64,000 nt of DNA from Pseudomonas sp. 10S4 (lineage in GTDB: Bacteria; Pseudomonadota; Gammaproteobacteria; Pseudomonadales; Pseudomonadaceae): positions 2,480,001-2,544,000 of the forward strand of contig NZ_CP133774.1 in assembly GCF_034344865.1 (NCBI RefSeq), given 5' to 3'. The translations under genes were made by a program, and so were the position numbers. Shown piece after piece: positions 48,194 to 56,377 of the stretch. Each line of letters begins with the position of its first letter. Position 1 is the stretch's first letter. The notes under the pieces are model-generated. The model was not told where the DNA came from. It made no database searches and saw only the letters and a program-made list of their open reading frames with translations.

Positions 48194-49268
48194 TGTTCAC
48201 CTCTTTTTTCAGCAGCCCGATCACGCCTTTAGGCAGGTAAAGGGTTACGACGATGAACAGCGTGCCAAGGAAAAACAGCCAGTATTCCGGGAACGCCACG
48301 GTGAACCAGCTCTTCATGCCGTTGACCACGCCCGCTCCGAGCAACGGCCCGATCAGCGTGCCACGACCGCCCAACGCCACCCACACTGCCGCTTCAATCG
48401 AGTTGGTCGGCGACATTTCGCTAGGGTTGATGATCCCCACTTGCGGCACGTACAACGCACCGGCCAAACCGCACAACACCGCGCTCAGCACCCAGACAAA
48501 CAACTTGAAACCGCGTGGGTCGTAACCGCAGAACATCAGCCGGTTTTCGGCATCGCGCAACGCGGTCAACACCCGGCCGAACTTGCTCTGCGCCAAGCGC
48601 CAACCGATAAACAGACTCGCCACCAGCAACACCACCGTGGCGAAAAACAACACCGCCCGCGTCCCAGGTTCAGTAATGCCAAACCCGAGAATGGTGCGGA
48701 AATTGGTAAAGCCGTTGTTGCCGCCAAACCCGGTTTCGTTGCGGAAAAACAGCAGCATTCCGGCGAAGGTCAGGGCTTGGGTCATGATCGAGAAATACAC
48801 GCCTTTGATCCGCGAGCGGAAGGCGAAGAAGCCGAACACCAAGGCCAACAACCCCGGCGCCAACACCACCAGGCACATCGACCAGAGGAAGCTGCTGGTG
48901 CCGGTCCAGTACCACGGCAATTCGGTCCACGACAGGAACGTCATGAACGCCGGCAAGACATCGCCCGAGGCTTGGCGCATCAGGTACATGCCCATGGCGT
49001 AGCCGCCGAGGGCGAAAAACAGACCGTGACCCAGCGACAACAGCCCGGCATAACCCCAGACCAGATCCAGCGCCAGGGCGACGATGGCGTAGCAAAGAAT
49101 CTTGCCCACCAGCGTCAGCGTGTAGGCCGAGACGTGAAAAACACTAACGGGCGAGAGCAGCGACATCAGCGGCATCGCCAATAGCAACACCAGAATGACG
49201 GCGCCGACAGCGAAGGTGATTTTTGGGCCGGCCTTTTGGGTGGCCGTGACTAGAAGAGGTTGGTTCAT
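48190..49268 (-). CDS. urtC: urea ABC transporter permease UrtC (stop codon lost by frameshift)
   Basis: LivM-type permease of about 359 residues: LDLVWGYAGLLSLGHGLFFA, RIKGVYFSIMTQALTFAGML, FGRVLTALRDAENRLMFCGY and PEYWLFFLGTLFIVVTLYLP are UrtC regions. Near its end (48204-48209) a six-base T run appears to lack one base; restoring it gives KKRGEQ and a TGA overlapping the urtD ATG. As written, the frame runs on into urtD. Start at 49266-49268, overlapping the urtB stop by one base. Confidence 0.87.
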
Positions 49269-50773
49269 CAGTCGATCACCCGTCCTTTCAGTGCGAAGAG
49301 GCCTTGCGGACGTTTCTGGATAAACAGAATGATCAGCGCGAGGATCAGGATTTTGCCGAGTACGGCACCGATTTGCGGTTCGAGAATTTTGTTGGCGATG
49401 CCCAAGCCGAACGCGGCAAACACACTACCGGCCAACTGGCCGACACCGCCGAGCACCACCACCAGGAACGAGTCGATGATGTAGCTTTGTCCGAGGTCCG
49501 GGCCGACGTTGCCGATCTGGCTGAGCGCCACGCCACCGAGCCCGGCGATGCCTGAGCCGAGGCCGAAGGCGAGCATGTCCACCCGCCCGGTCGGCACGCC
49601 GCAGCAGGCGGCCATGTTGCGGTTTTGAGTGACGGCGCGCACGTTCAGGCCCAACCGTGTCTTGTTCAGCAGCAGCCAGGTCAGCACCACCACAAACAGC
49701 GCGAAGGCGATGATCACGATGCGGTTGTAGGGCAGCACGAGGTTGGGCAGCACTTGAATCCCGCCCGAAAGCCATGCCGGGTTGGCCACTTCAACGTTCT
49801 GCGCGCCGAACACCAGGCGCACCAGCTGAATCAGCATCAGGCTGATACCCCACGTGGCGAGCAGGGTTTCCAGCGGGCGGCCGTAGAGGTGACGAATCAC
49901 CGTGCGCTCCAGCGCCATGCCAATGGCGGCGGTGACGAAAAACGCTACTGGCAACGCGATCAGCGGATAGAACTCGATGGCTTGCGGGGCGAAGCGCTGG
50001 AACATCAGTTGCACTACGTAAGTCGAGTAGGCGCCGAGCATCAGCATCTCGCCGTGGGCCATGTTGATCACGCCGAGCAGGCCGAAGGTGATCGCCAATC
50101 CTAGGGCCGCTAGTAACAGAATCGAGCCCAGCGACATGCCGCTGAACGCTTCGCCGAGAATCTCGCCGATCAGCAGTTTGTGTTTGACCTGCGCGAGGCT
50201 GGTTTCAGCGGCGTAGTTGCGCACGCCGGCATCGGCTTCGACGCCGGGTTCGAGTAAACCTTCGAGGCGCGTACGGGCCAGCGGGTCGCCGGTTTCACCG
50301 AGCAAACGCACGGCGGCGAGGCGCACGGCCGGGTCGGTGTCCACCAGTTGCAGGTTGGCCAGCGCGAGGCTCAGGGCGGCGTGAACGCTTTCGTCTTTTT
50401 CGCCCGCCAGTTGCTGGTCGAGAAATTTCAGCTGCGCGGGTTTGGCGCTTTTCTGCAATTGCTGCGCAGCGGCCAGACGGATTTTGGTGTCGGCGGCGAG
50501 CAATTGGTGGCTAGCCAACGCGGTGTCGATCAGACCCCGCAGGCGGTTATTCAGGCGTAGGGTTTTCGGCTGGCCGTCGACGGTCAATTCGCCTTGTTGC
50601 AATGCGTTGATCAGTTCGACACGGGCCGGATCGGGCTGCGCGGCCCAGGTTTCCAGAAGCTTGGCTTGCTGCACGGGATTGGCGGCGACGAAATCTTCGG
50701 CGTCGCCGGCGTGGGCTGTCATCGGCAATAAAAGCGCGATAGCGAGGATGAGGCGGTAAAGGGCGGTGGGCAT
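49268..50773 (-). CDS. urtB: urea ABC transporter permease UrtB
   Basis: A 501-residue permease. It has a signal-like N terminus (ILAIALLLPMTAHAG) and a roughly 190-residue extracytoplasmic helical domain with HEAT-like sequence (DPAVRLAAVRLLGETGDPLA) before the LivH-type membrane domain (GVINMAHGEMLMLGAYSTYV; VRAVTQNRNMAACCGVPTGR). That extra domain is characteristic of UrtB relative to BraD. Forms the membrane channel with UrtC. Confidence 0.94.
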   Translation of the reverse strand: MPTALYRLILAIALLLPMTAHAGDAEDFVAANPVQQAKLLETWAAQPDPARVELINALQQGELTVDGQPKTLRLNNRLRGLIDTALASHQLLAADTKIRLAAAQQLQKSAKPAQLKFLDQQLAGEKDESVHAALSLALANLQLVDTDPAVRLAAVRLLGETGDPLARTRLEGLLEPGVEADAGVRNYAAETSLAQVKHKLLIGEILGEAFSGMSLGSILLLAALGLAITFGLLGVINMAHGEMLMLGAYSTYVVQLMFQRFAPQAIEFYPLIALPVAFFVTAAIGMALERTVIRHLYGRPLETLLATWGISLMLIQLVRLVFGAQNVEVANPAWLSGGIQVLPNLVLPYNRIVIIAFALFVVVLTWLLLNKTRLGLNVRAVTQNRNMAACCGVPTGRVDMLAFGLGSGIAGLGGVALSQIGNVGPDLGQSYIIDSFLVVVLGGVGQLAGSVFAAFGLGIANKILEPQIGAVLGKILILALIILFIQKRPQGLFALKGRVID

Positions 50774-50796
50774 AGAAAGTCGCCTTGCGCGGACAA

Positions 50797-50960
50797 TGTG
50801 GGAGCAGACTCATGTGGCGAGGGGGCTTGCCCCCGTTCGGCTGCGAAGCAGTCGTAAAACCATTACCCCCGGTGTACCGGATACACCGCGGTTGCAGGTC
50901 TTGGGGCTGCTTCGCAGCCCAACGGGGCAAGCCCCCTCGCCACAACAGCCCGCTCCCACA
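50797..50960. repeat. nested repeat: family B REPIN inside a split family A REPIN
   Basis: Family A arms TGTGGGAGCAGACT (50797-50810) and CAGCCCGCTCCCACA (50946-50960) flank a complete family B pair (50813-50944: TGTGGCGAGGGGGCTTGCCC ... GGGGCAAGCCCCCTCGCCAC). The centre of the outer element is missing. It occupies most of the urtA-urtB gap. Confidence 0.8.
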
Positions 50961-51011
50961 GGGAATTGCGTCAGGCCCGGGCTTCGTGCTCGGGCCCTGA
51001 CACCCAGTGGC

Positions 51012-52277
51012 TTAGTTGCTCTTCACCGCATAATCCGGCTTCTTGTCGTTGCCATCGATAAACGGGCTCCACGGCTGGGCGCGGATCGGCCCTTCGGTCT
51101 GCCACACCACGTTGAACTGACCGTCGGCCTGAATCTCGCCGATCATCACCGGCTTGTGCAGGTGATGGTTGGTCTTGTCCATGGTCAGGGTGTAACCCGA
51201 CGGCGCGGCAAACGTCTGCCCGGCCAACGCTTCACGAACCTTGTCGACGTCAGTGGACTTGGCCTTTTCAGCCGCTTGCGCCCACATGTGGATGCCGACG
51301 TAGGTGGCTTCCATCGGGTCGTTGGTCACCGCTTTGTCGGCGCCCGGCAGGTTGTGTTTCTTGGCGTAGGCTTTCCAGTCCGCTACGAACTTCTTGTTCA
51401 CCGGGTTCTCGACCGATTCGAAGTAGTTCCACGCCGCGAGGTTACCCACCAGCGGTTTGGTGTCGATGCCACGCAGTTCTTCTTCGCCTACCGAGAACGC
51501 CACGACGGGAACGTCGGTGGCTTTCAGGCCCTGGTTGGCCAGTTCTTTGTAGAACGGCACGTTGGAGTCGCCGTTGACGGTCGAGATGACGGCAGTCTTG
51601 CCGCCGGCCGAGAATTTTTTGATGTTGGCCACGATGGTTTGGTAATCGGCATGGCCGAAGGGGGTGTAGACCTCTTCGATGTCCTTGTCCGCTACACCTT
51701 TGGAGTGCAGGAACGAGCGCAGGATTTTGTTGGTGGTGCGCGGGTAAACGTAGTCGGTGCCCAGCAGGAAGAAGCGCTTGGCGCTGCCGCCTTCGTCGCT
51801 CATCAGGTATTCCACCGCCGGGATTGCCTGTTGGTTTGGCGCGGCGCCGGTGTAGAACACGTTCGGCGACATTTCTTCGCCTTCGTATTGCACCGGGTAG
51901 AACAGCAAGCCGTTGAGCTCTTCGAACACCGGCAACACCGATTTACGCGACACCGAGGTCCAGCAACCGAACACCACGGCCACTTTGTCCTGGGTCAGCA
52001 ACTGACGGCTCTTTTCGGCGAACAGCGGCCAGTTCGAGGCTGGGTCGACGACTACCGGTTCCAGCATCTTGCCGTTGACGCCGCCCTTGGCGTTGATTTC
52101 GTCGATGGTCATCAACGCCATGTCTTTGAGGGATGTTTCGGAGATCGCCATGGTCCCGGACAGGGAGTGCAGGATGCCGACCTTAATGGTCTCTGCGGCC
52201 TGGACAGTCCAGGTCATGCCCATCGCGGCAATGGATGCCGTGAGTGTGAAAGCCTTGATCAAGCTGCGACGCTTCAT
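51012..52277 (-). CDS. urtA: urea ABC transporter substrate-binding protein UrtA
   Basis: A 421-residue periplasmic protein with signal peptide MKRRSLIKAFTLTASIAAMG ... WTVQA (a twin-arginine-like RR is present but the downstream pattern is not a full Tat motif). The mature N terminus AETIKVGILHSLSGTMAISE and FGCWTSVSRKSVLPVFEELN are conserved in UrtA/FmdD urea-short-chain amide binding proteins. First gene of the urtABCDE-ure block, directly behind a sigma-54 promoter. Confidence 0.95.
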   Translation of the reverse strand: MKRRSLIKAFTLTASIAAMGMTWTVQAAETIKVGILHSLSGTMAISETSLKDMALMTIDEINAKGGVNGKMLEPVVVDPASNWPLFAEKSRQLLTQDKVAVVFGCWTSVSRKSVLPVFEELNGLLFYPVQYEGEEMSPNVFYTGAAPNQQAIPAVEYLMSDEGGSAKRFFLLGTDYVYPRTTNKILRSFLHSKGVADKDIEEVYTPFGHADYQTIVANIKKFSAGGKTAVISTVNGDSNVPFYKELANQGLKATDVPVVAFSVGEEELRGIDTKPLVGNLAAWNYFESVENPVNKKFVADWKAYAKKHNLPGADKAVTNDPMEATYVGIHMWAQAAEKAKSTDVDKVREALAGQTFAAPSGYTLTMDKTNHHLHKPVMIGEIQADGQFNVVWQTEGPIRAQPWSPFIDGNDKKPDYAVKSN

Positions 52278-52341
52278 TGTGCGATCTCCATGAACGTTTA
52301 ATTTTTTTTGATTGGCAGATGCGGACTACTGAAAGCTGTTT

Positions 52342-52357
52342 TGCAAGGGCTGTGCCC
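52342..52357 (-). promoter_or_regulatory. sigma-54 (-24/-12) promoter of the urt-ure block
   Basis: On the minus strand GGGCACAGCCCTTGCA fits GGCAC-N5-TTGCA, 65-80 bp upstream of urtA. A GCGCACCA sequence at 52411-52418 and a GGTGCG...TGCGCCA pair at about 52443-52461 are candidate NtrC half-sites farther upstream. The rest of the 52278-52591 gap holds a REPIN and no gene. Confidence 0.78.
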
Positions 52358-52487
52358 GGTCGGCAAAAGGTAAGGAAATGTCGTATTAGAGCGGTAGAGC
52401 GACGAGGGTGGCGCACCATAAAAGGCACGGGGCTGGGGCGACGGTGCGTCAGGATGCGCCACATCGGGGCGAAGGGCCGCAAATCTC

Positions 52488-52576
52488 CGTGGGCGCGAGC
52501 CTGCTCGCGATAGCGGTGGGTCAGTCACATTGATTCTGAATGTGCCGCCGTCTTCGCGAGCAGGCTCGCTCCCACA
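52488..52576. repeat. REPIN, family A variant
   Basis: CGTGGGCGCGAGCCTGCTCG (degenerate left arm) and inverse CGCGAGCAGGCTCGCTCCCA, between urtA and the DUF6124-type gene. Confidence 0.83.
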
Positions 52577-52591
52577 GGGTTTGCGGTGTGG

Positions 52592-52944
52592 CTAGGCCGG
52601 GACGACGTTGTCGAGGGCGCGGTTCACGGCCAGTTCTGCTTGCATGATGATTTCTGGATCGCCAACGCGGTGTGGCGTTGCGGGCCGATCAGGTTGTTGG
52701 CGAAGTCGCTGGCCAGGACACTTGCTGAGGCCAGCGATTCACAGGCGTTGGCCAGCAGGCTTTCGGTGTCGACGTCCGGGGCGATCATGTACATGGTGCT
52801 CGGCCGGCGCGGTTTTTCGGCGTAGGGGGCGGGCGGATTGAGGTAGAGATCGATCGCGCGGTTGATGGCTTCGCGGTCTTTGAGCACGTTTTCGGTTGAG
52901 GTGTGAGTGGTGATGGGTGGGTCGGGTACGAGTTTCTTAGTCAT
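52592..52944 (-). pseudogene. small DUF6124/DUF3077-type protein, one frameshift
   Basis: From the ATG at 52942-52944 the frame gives MTKKLVPDPPITTHTSTENV ... PSTMYMIAPDVDTESLLANA, CESLASASVLASDFANNLIG and RHTALAIQ, then leaves the family pattern. One base added near 52651-52657 continues as IIMQAELAVNRALDNVVPA to a stop at 52592-52594, giving a normal ~117-residue protein. Such small acidic proteins are abundant in Pseudomonas; their function is unknown to me. Ribosome site AGGGAAA. Preceded by the structured leader described separately. Confidence 0.72.
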
Positions 52945-52976
52945 TTGATTTCCCTGTTCATGTCTGGAGCCATCAC

Positions 52977-53169
52977 TTTCCGTTTCTCACACGGAAAGGG
53001 GTGGCGGCTATGTGCAGGGTGAGAAAACCGGCAACAGAGAACCGGCCGGACCGAAGTCCGCCCGCACACAGCCGCCATAGAGCATTACAGGCAGCGGATA
53101 GCTGGCGGCAATTATGGTGGTACTTGCGCTTGATTCAAACAAATCTGTTTCCCGGGTTTCTCACACCCG
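52977..53169 (-). ncRNA. structured leader RNA with paired GUGAGAA loops
   Basis: On the minus strand, upstream of the DUF6124-type gene. Hairpin 1 (53153-53169): stem CGGGT/ACCCG, loop GTGAGAA. Central domain: 14-bp stem with one G-U (53064-53077 with 53002-53015), containing GGAC-TTCG-GTCC (53048-53059), a CCGG...CCGG hairpin (53028-53031/53042-53045) and the unpaired segment TTCTCAC (53019-53025). Hairpin 2 (52977-52997): stem TTTCCGT/ACGGAAA, loop GTGAGAA. Both loops are exactly complementary to TTCTCAC. The UUCG tetraloop and the G-U pair fix the transcribed strand as minus. Confidence 0.65.
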
Positions 53170-53170
53170 A

Positions 53171-53188
53171 TCGCTGAATGTTCAGCGA
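53171..53188. promoter_or_regulatory. perfect palindrome upstream of the leader RNA
   Basis: TCGCTGAA-TG-TTCAGCGA, 8-bp arms, immediately beyond hairpin 1 of the leader; candidate operator or hairpin. Confidence 0.45.
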
Positions 53189-53304
53189 CAGCCAAAGACT
53201 AGAGAATCTGCTTGCCACACGGCAACCTGAAAAAGCCGTGGGAAAGTTCAGGTGTTTTGGCATCCGCTTAAACACACAAAACAAACAGACGACCACAAAT
53301 CCAC

Positions 53305-53393
53305 TGTGGGAGCGAGCCTGCTCGCGATCGCGGTGGGTCAGTCACAGAGATGTTGGATGTGCCGCCGTCATCGCGAGCAGGCTCACTCCCACA
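53305..53393. repeat. REPIN, family A
   Basis: TGTGGGAGCGAGCCTGCTCG and inverse CGCGAGCAGGCTCACTCCCA ahead of the permease stop. Confidence 0.87.
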
Positions 53394-53417
53394 GGGTTTT
53401 GGGGTGTGTTTGTGGGA

Positions 53418-54428
53418 TTAGCGGCGGCGCATCAGGCCGATGAAGAACAGGCCGCCGATGGCGGCGGTGGCGACGCCAATCGGCAAATCTTCGGGGGCGA
53501 TCAGGGTACGGGCGGCGACGTCGACCCAAACGAGGAAGAGGCTGCCGAGCAACACGCAGACGGGTAACAATCTGCGATGCTCCGCGCCGACCAACCGCCG
53601 CGCAATGTGCGGCACCATCAGCCCGACAAACCCAATCGACCCACTGATCGAAACAAGCACGCCGGTCATCAGCGAAGCAATCAAAAACACCCGCAACCGC
53701 ACCGTGCGAGCATTCAAACCCAACGTCACGGCAGTCTGCTCACCCGCCATCAACGCATTCAACGGCCGTGCCATCCCCAGCAACAAAACCAATCCGAGCA
53801 ACACACCGGCCGCCGGCACCGCCAGCAATTCCCAGCGCGCCAACCCGAGCCCGCCAAGCATCCAGAACATCACCGCGGAACTCGCGCGATGATCCCCCAG
53901 AAACAGCAGCAAATTGGCAATCGCCATCATCACAAACGACACCGCCACACCACACAACAGCAACCGATCACTGTCCAGCCGCCCATTGCGATTGGCGATC
54001 ATCAGCACGATCAGCATGCTTACCAGCGCGCCGATAAACGCCGCAATCGGCAAGGTCAGCAACCCGACGATCTCCCCGACATGCAGCACCACAATCACCG
54101 CGCCAAGGGTCGCGCCTGAAGTGACGCCAAGCAGATGCGGATCAGCCAGCGGATTGCGCGTCACCGCTTGCAACACCGCGCCGATCAACGCCAGCCCGGC
54201 CCCGACCAACGCGCCGAGCAACATGCGCGGCACGCGGATCAGCCAGACGATATGTTCCTGCCCGGTAGCCCAGTCCGGAGCGCCGACTCCCAACATCTTG
54301 TGCAGCAAAATCCGCCACACCACGTCCACCGGCACCCGCGCCGGGCCAAAGCCCAGCGACACCACGCACGACACCAGCAACAGTGCGCCGAGGGCGGTCA
54401 GCAACAAGGCATAGCGACGGTCGATCAT
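53418..54428 (-). CDS. FecCD-type ABC transporter permease
   Basis: A 336-residue permease with nine to ten helices, starting MIDRRYALLLTALGALLLVS at 54426-54428. VWLIRVPRMLLGALVGAGLA, AVLQAVTRNPLADPHLLGVT and GSIGFVGLMVPHIARRLVGA are signature FecCD/BtuC segments. It overlaps the binding-protein gene by 4 bp (ATGA). Imports an iron complex, haem or corrinoid; the nearby cobalamin genes make a BtuC-like role plausible. Confidence 0.9.
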   Translation of the reverse strand: MIDRRYALLLTALGALLLVSCVVSLGFGPARVPVDVVWRILLHKMLGVGAPDWATGQEHIVWLIRVPRMLLGALVGAGLALIGAVLQAVTRNPLADPHLLGVTSGATLGAVIVVLHVGEIVGLLTLPIAAFIGALVSMLIVLMIANRNGRLDSDRLLLCGVAVSFVMMAIANLLLFLGDHRASSAVMFWMLGGLGLARWELLAVPAAGVLLGLVLLLGMARPLNALMAGEQTAVTLGLNARTVRLRVFLIASLMTGVLVSISGSIGFVGLMVPHIARRLVGAEHRRLLPVCVLLGSLFLVWVDVAARTLIAPEDLPIGVATAAIGGLFFIGLMRRR

Positions 54429-55372
54429 TCGCCGTGGAACCCTTTGGCCAGGGTTTCCACCGCCAGCACGTTGTCGATCCCCGGCGTGGCTTGCACGTAC
54501 GGAATGACGATAAAGCGCTGGTTCTTGATCGCGTCCACCGATTGCAGGGCTTTGTTGTTCAGCAGGAATTGCTCTTTCTGCTCGGCCGTAACTTCGCCGT
54601 AGTCGACGATCACGATCACCTGCGGATTGCGCTCGATCACGTTCTCCCAATTAACCCGCGTCCAACTGGCCTCGACGTCATCCAGAATATTTTGCCCTCC
54701 CGCCGCATCGATCAGCGCTTGTGGCATGCCGAGGCGCCCGGAGGTCATGGCCCGGTCTTCGCCGCTGTCGTAGAGGAAGACGCGTGGTTTGTCCGCCGGC
54801 AGATCCTTGCGCACCTCGGCGACTTGTTCCTGCATCTCGGCGATCAAGGCGTTGGCGCGATCCTGCACGTCGAAGATTTTGCCGAGGTTGCGCAGGTCGT
54901 TGTAGGTGTCGTTCAGGCTGGCCGCCGGGCGCTTCATGACGAAGGCGCAGGATTCGGTCAGCTCGTAGACGTTGATGCCCAACGGTTGCAGCGTTTGCGG
55001 CGTCAGGTCACCGCCGACGCGCATGCCGTAATCCCAACCGGCGAAGAAGAAATCGACGTTGGCGTTGAGCAGGGTTTCCACCGACGGGTACTTCGCCGCC
55101 AGTTCCGGCAGACCGTCGAGGATGGTCTGCATCTCGGGCGTCACCGACTTCCAACCGGTCACGCCGCTGTAGCCGGCCATGTGCGGTTTGAGGCCGAGGG
55201 CGAGCATCATCTGGGTCATGTTGATGTCGTGGCTGACCGCGTGTTTCGGCGCTTGCTTGAACGTCACGTCGCGGTTGCAGCTCTGAACGGTCAGCGGGTA
55301 TTTCGTCGCCTCGGCAACGGCGTGGGCACTGCCCAGCAACAGAGCGACACAGAGCAGGGAACGCACAGTCAT
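54425..55372 (-). CDS. ABC transporter periplasmic binding protein (FecB/BtuF-like)
   Basis: A 315-residue protein with signal peptide (VRSLLCVALLLGSAHAVAEA). The cluster A type III binding-protein fold is shown by PKHAVSHDINMTQMMLALGL, YPSVETLLNANVDFFFAGWD and NWENVIERNPQVIVIVDYGE. Two cysteines (QSCNRD, ESCAFV) may form a disulfide. Ligand unknown: iron-siderophore or corrinoid. Middle gene of the three-gene importer. Confidence 0.88.
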   Translation of the reverse strand: MTVRSLLCVALLLGSAHAVAEATKYPLTVQSCNRDVTFKQAPKHAVSHDINMTQMMLALGLKPHMAGYSGVTGWKSVTPEMQTILDGLPELAAKYPSVETLLNANVDFFFAGWDYGMRVGGDLTPQTLQPLGINVYELTESCAFVMKRPAASLNDTYNDLRNLGKIFDVQDRANALIAEMQEQVAEVRKDLPADKPRVFLYDSGEDRAMTSGRLGMPQALIDAAGGQNILDDVEASWTRVNWENVIERNPQVIVIVDYGEVTAEQKEQFLLNNKALQSVDAIKNQRFIVIPYVQATPGIDNVLAVETLAKGFHGE

Positions 55373-56157
55373 TATTGGGTTATCCAGGTGATTCGGGGGT
55401 AGCCGTGGAGGGGGTGTTCGTCGATCAGCGCTTCGACGCCGAAAACCTCGCGCAGCAGCAGCGCGGTCAGGACTTCTTTCGGTGTGCCGCTGGCGACGAT
55501 GCGGCCGTGGTTGATTACGTACAAACGATCACAGAAAGCGGCGGCCAGGTTGAGGTCGTGGATGCTCGCCAGGGTGCCGATGTTCAGGCGTTTGACCAGT
55601 TGCAGCAGTTCGAGCTGATAGCGCGGGTCGAGGTGGTTGGTCGGCTCGTCGAGGATCAGCAGTTGCGGTTGCTGGGCCAGGGCGCGGGCGAGGATCACGC
55701 GTTGTTTTTCTCCGCCGGAAAGGGTGGCGAAGGCGTGGTCTTCGAAGCCTTTTAGGCCGACCGATTCCAGCGCCTGAGTGGCGAGGTTTCGGTCTTCGAT
55801 GGTGTCGCCGTCGAACAGGCCTTTGTGCGGCGTGCGGCCCATGGCGACCACTTCCTCGACGGTGAGGCCGAAGGCGTCGGGGAATTCTTGCAGGACCACG
55901 GCAATGCGTTGCGCGCACCAGCGCGAGGATTGCTTCCAGACGTTGTGATGCTCGAGTTGAACCTCGCCGCTGTCGGGTTTGCTGAAGCGATAGGCGCAAC
56001 GCAGCAGGCTGGTCTTGCCACTGCCGTTGGGGCCGATCAACCCGACAAACTCACCGGCGGCCACGTGCAACGAGGCGTCACGCAGTTGGAACTGGTGATG
56101 GCAGTGGCCGAGGCCCAGGGGTGTCCAGGCGAGGTTTGTGAGGTTCAGCGATGTCAT
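55372..56157 (-). CDS. FecE/BtuD-like ABC transporter ATPase
   Basis: A 261-residue ATPase, first gene of the importer operon. Walker A is GPNGSGKTS, signature [15 protein letters not shown], Walker [14 protein letters not shown] and the switch histidine [29 protein letters not shown] and a C-terminal [20 protein letters not shown] match the FecE/HmuV group. Its stop overlaps the start of the binding-protein gene by one base. Confidence 0.9.
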   Translation of the reverse strand: MTSLNLTNLAWTPLGLGHCHHQFQLRDASLHVAAGEFVGLIGPNGSGKTSLLRCAYRFSKPDSGEVQLEHHNVWKQSSRWCAQRIAVVLQEFPDAFGLTVEEVVAMGRTPHKGLFDGDTIEDRNLATQALESVGLKGFEDHAFATLSGGEKQRVILARALAQQPQLLILDEPTNHLDPRYQLELLQLVKRLNIGTLASIHDLNLAAAFCDRLYVINHGRIVASGTPKEVLTALLLREVFGVEALIDEHPLHGYPRITWITQ

Positions 56158-56194
56158 GCGTTTACTCTAAGATTTTTGGTGTTGCTGATGACGC

Positions 56195-56259
56195 CTTCGC
56201 GAGCACGCCCGCTCCCACATTTGATCGCATTCCAATGTGGGAGCGGGCTTGCTCGCGAT
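56195..56259. repeat. REPIN, family A, short spacer
   Basis: TTCGCGAGCACGCCCGCTCC and inverse GTGGGAGCGGGCTTGCTCGC upstream of the importer operon. Confidence 0.85.
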
Positions 56260-56377
56260 GAGGGCTTTTAGGCTGCGATTAATACGGCATGTGTGCGTTA
56301 TACAGTAACACAAAAAGTGACCGGGAGATAAGCGCGCGAAGTCTACAGATCCCTCTAACGCACGCATCTCGCCTCAC

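Noticed and set aside
47406..49184. 592-codon open frame on the plus strand
   Set aside because: Antisense shadow of urtC/urtD; composition is unnatural (very rich in Gln, His and Arg).
53002..53106. Short minus-strand protein in the leader (MAAVCGRTSVRPVLCCRFSH)
   Set aside because: The ATG lies in the base-paired arm of the central RNA domain without a ribosome site; such ORFs arise from the conserved structure rather than from coding.
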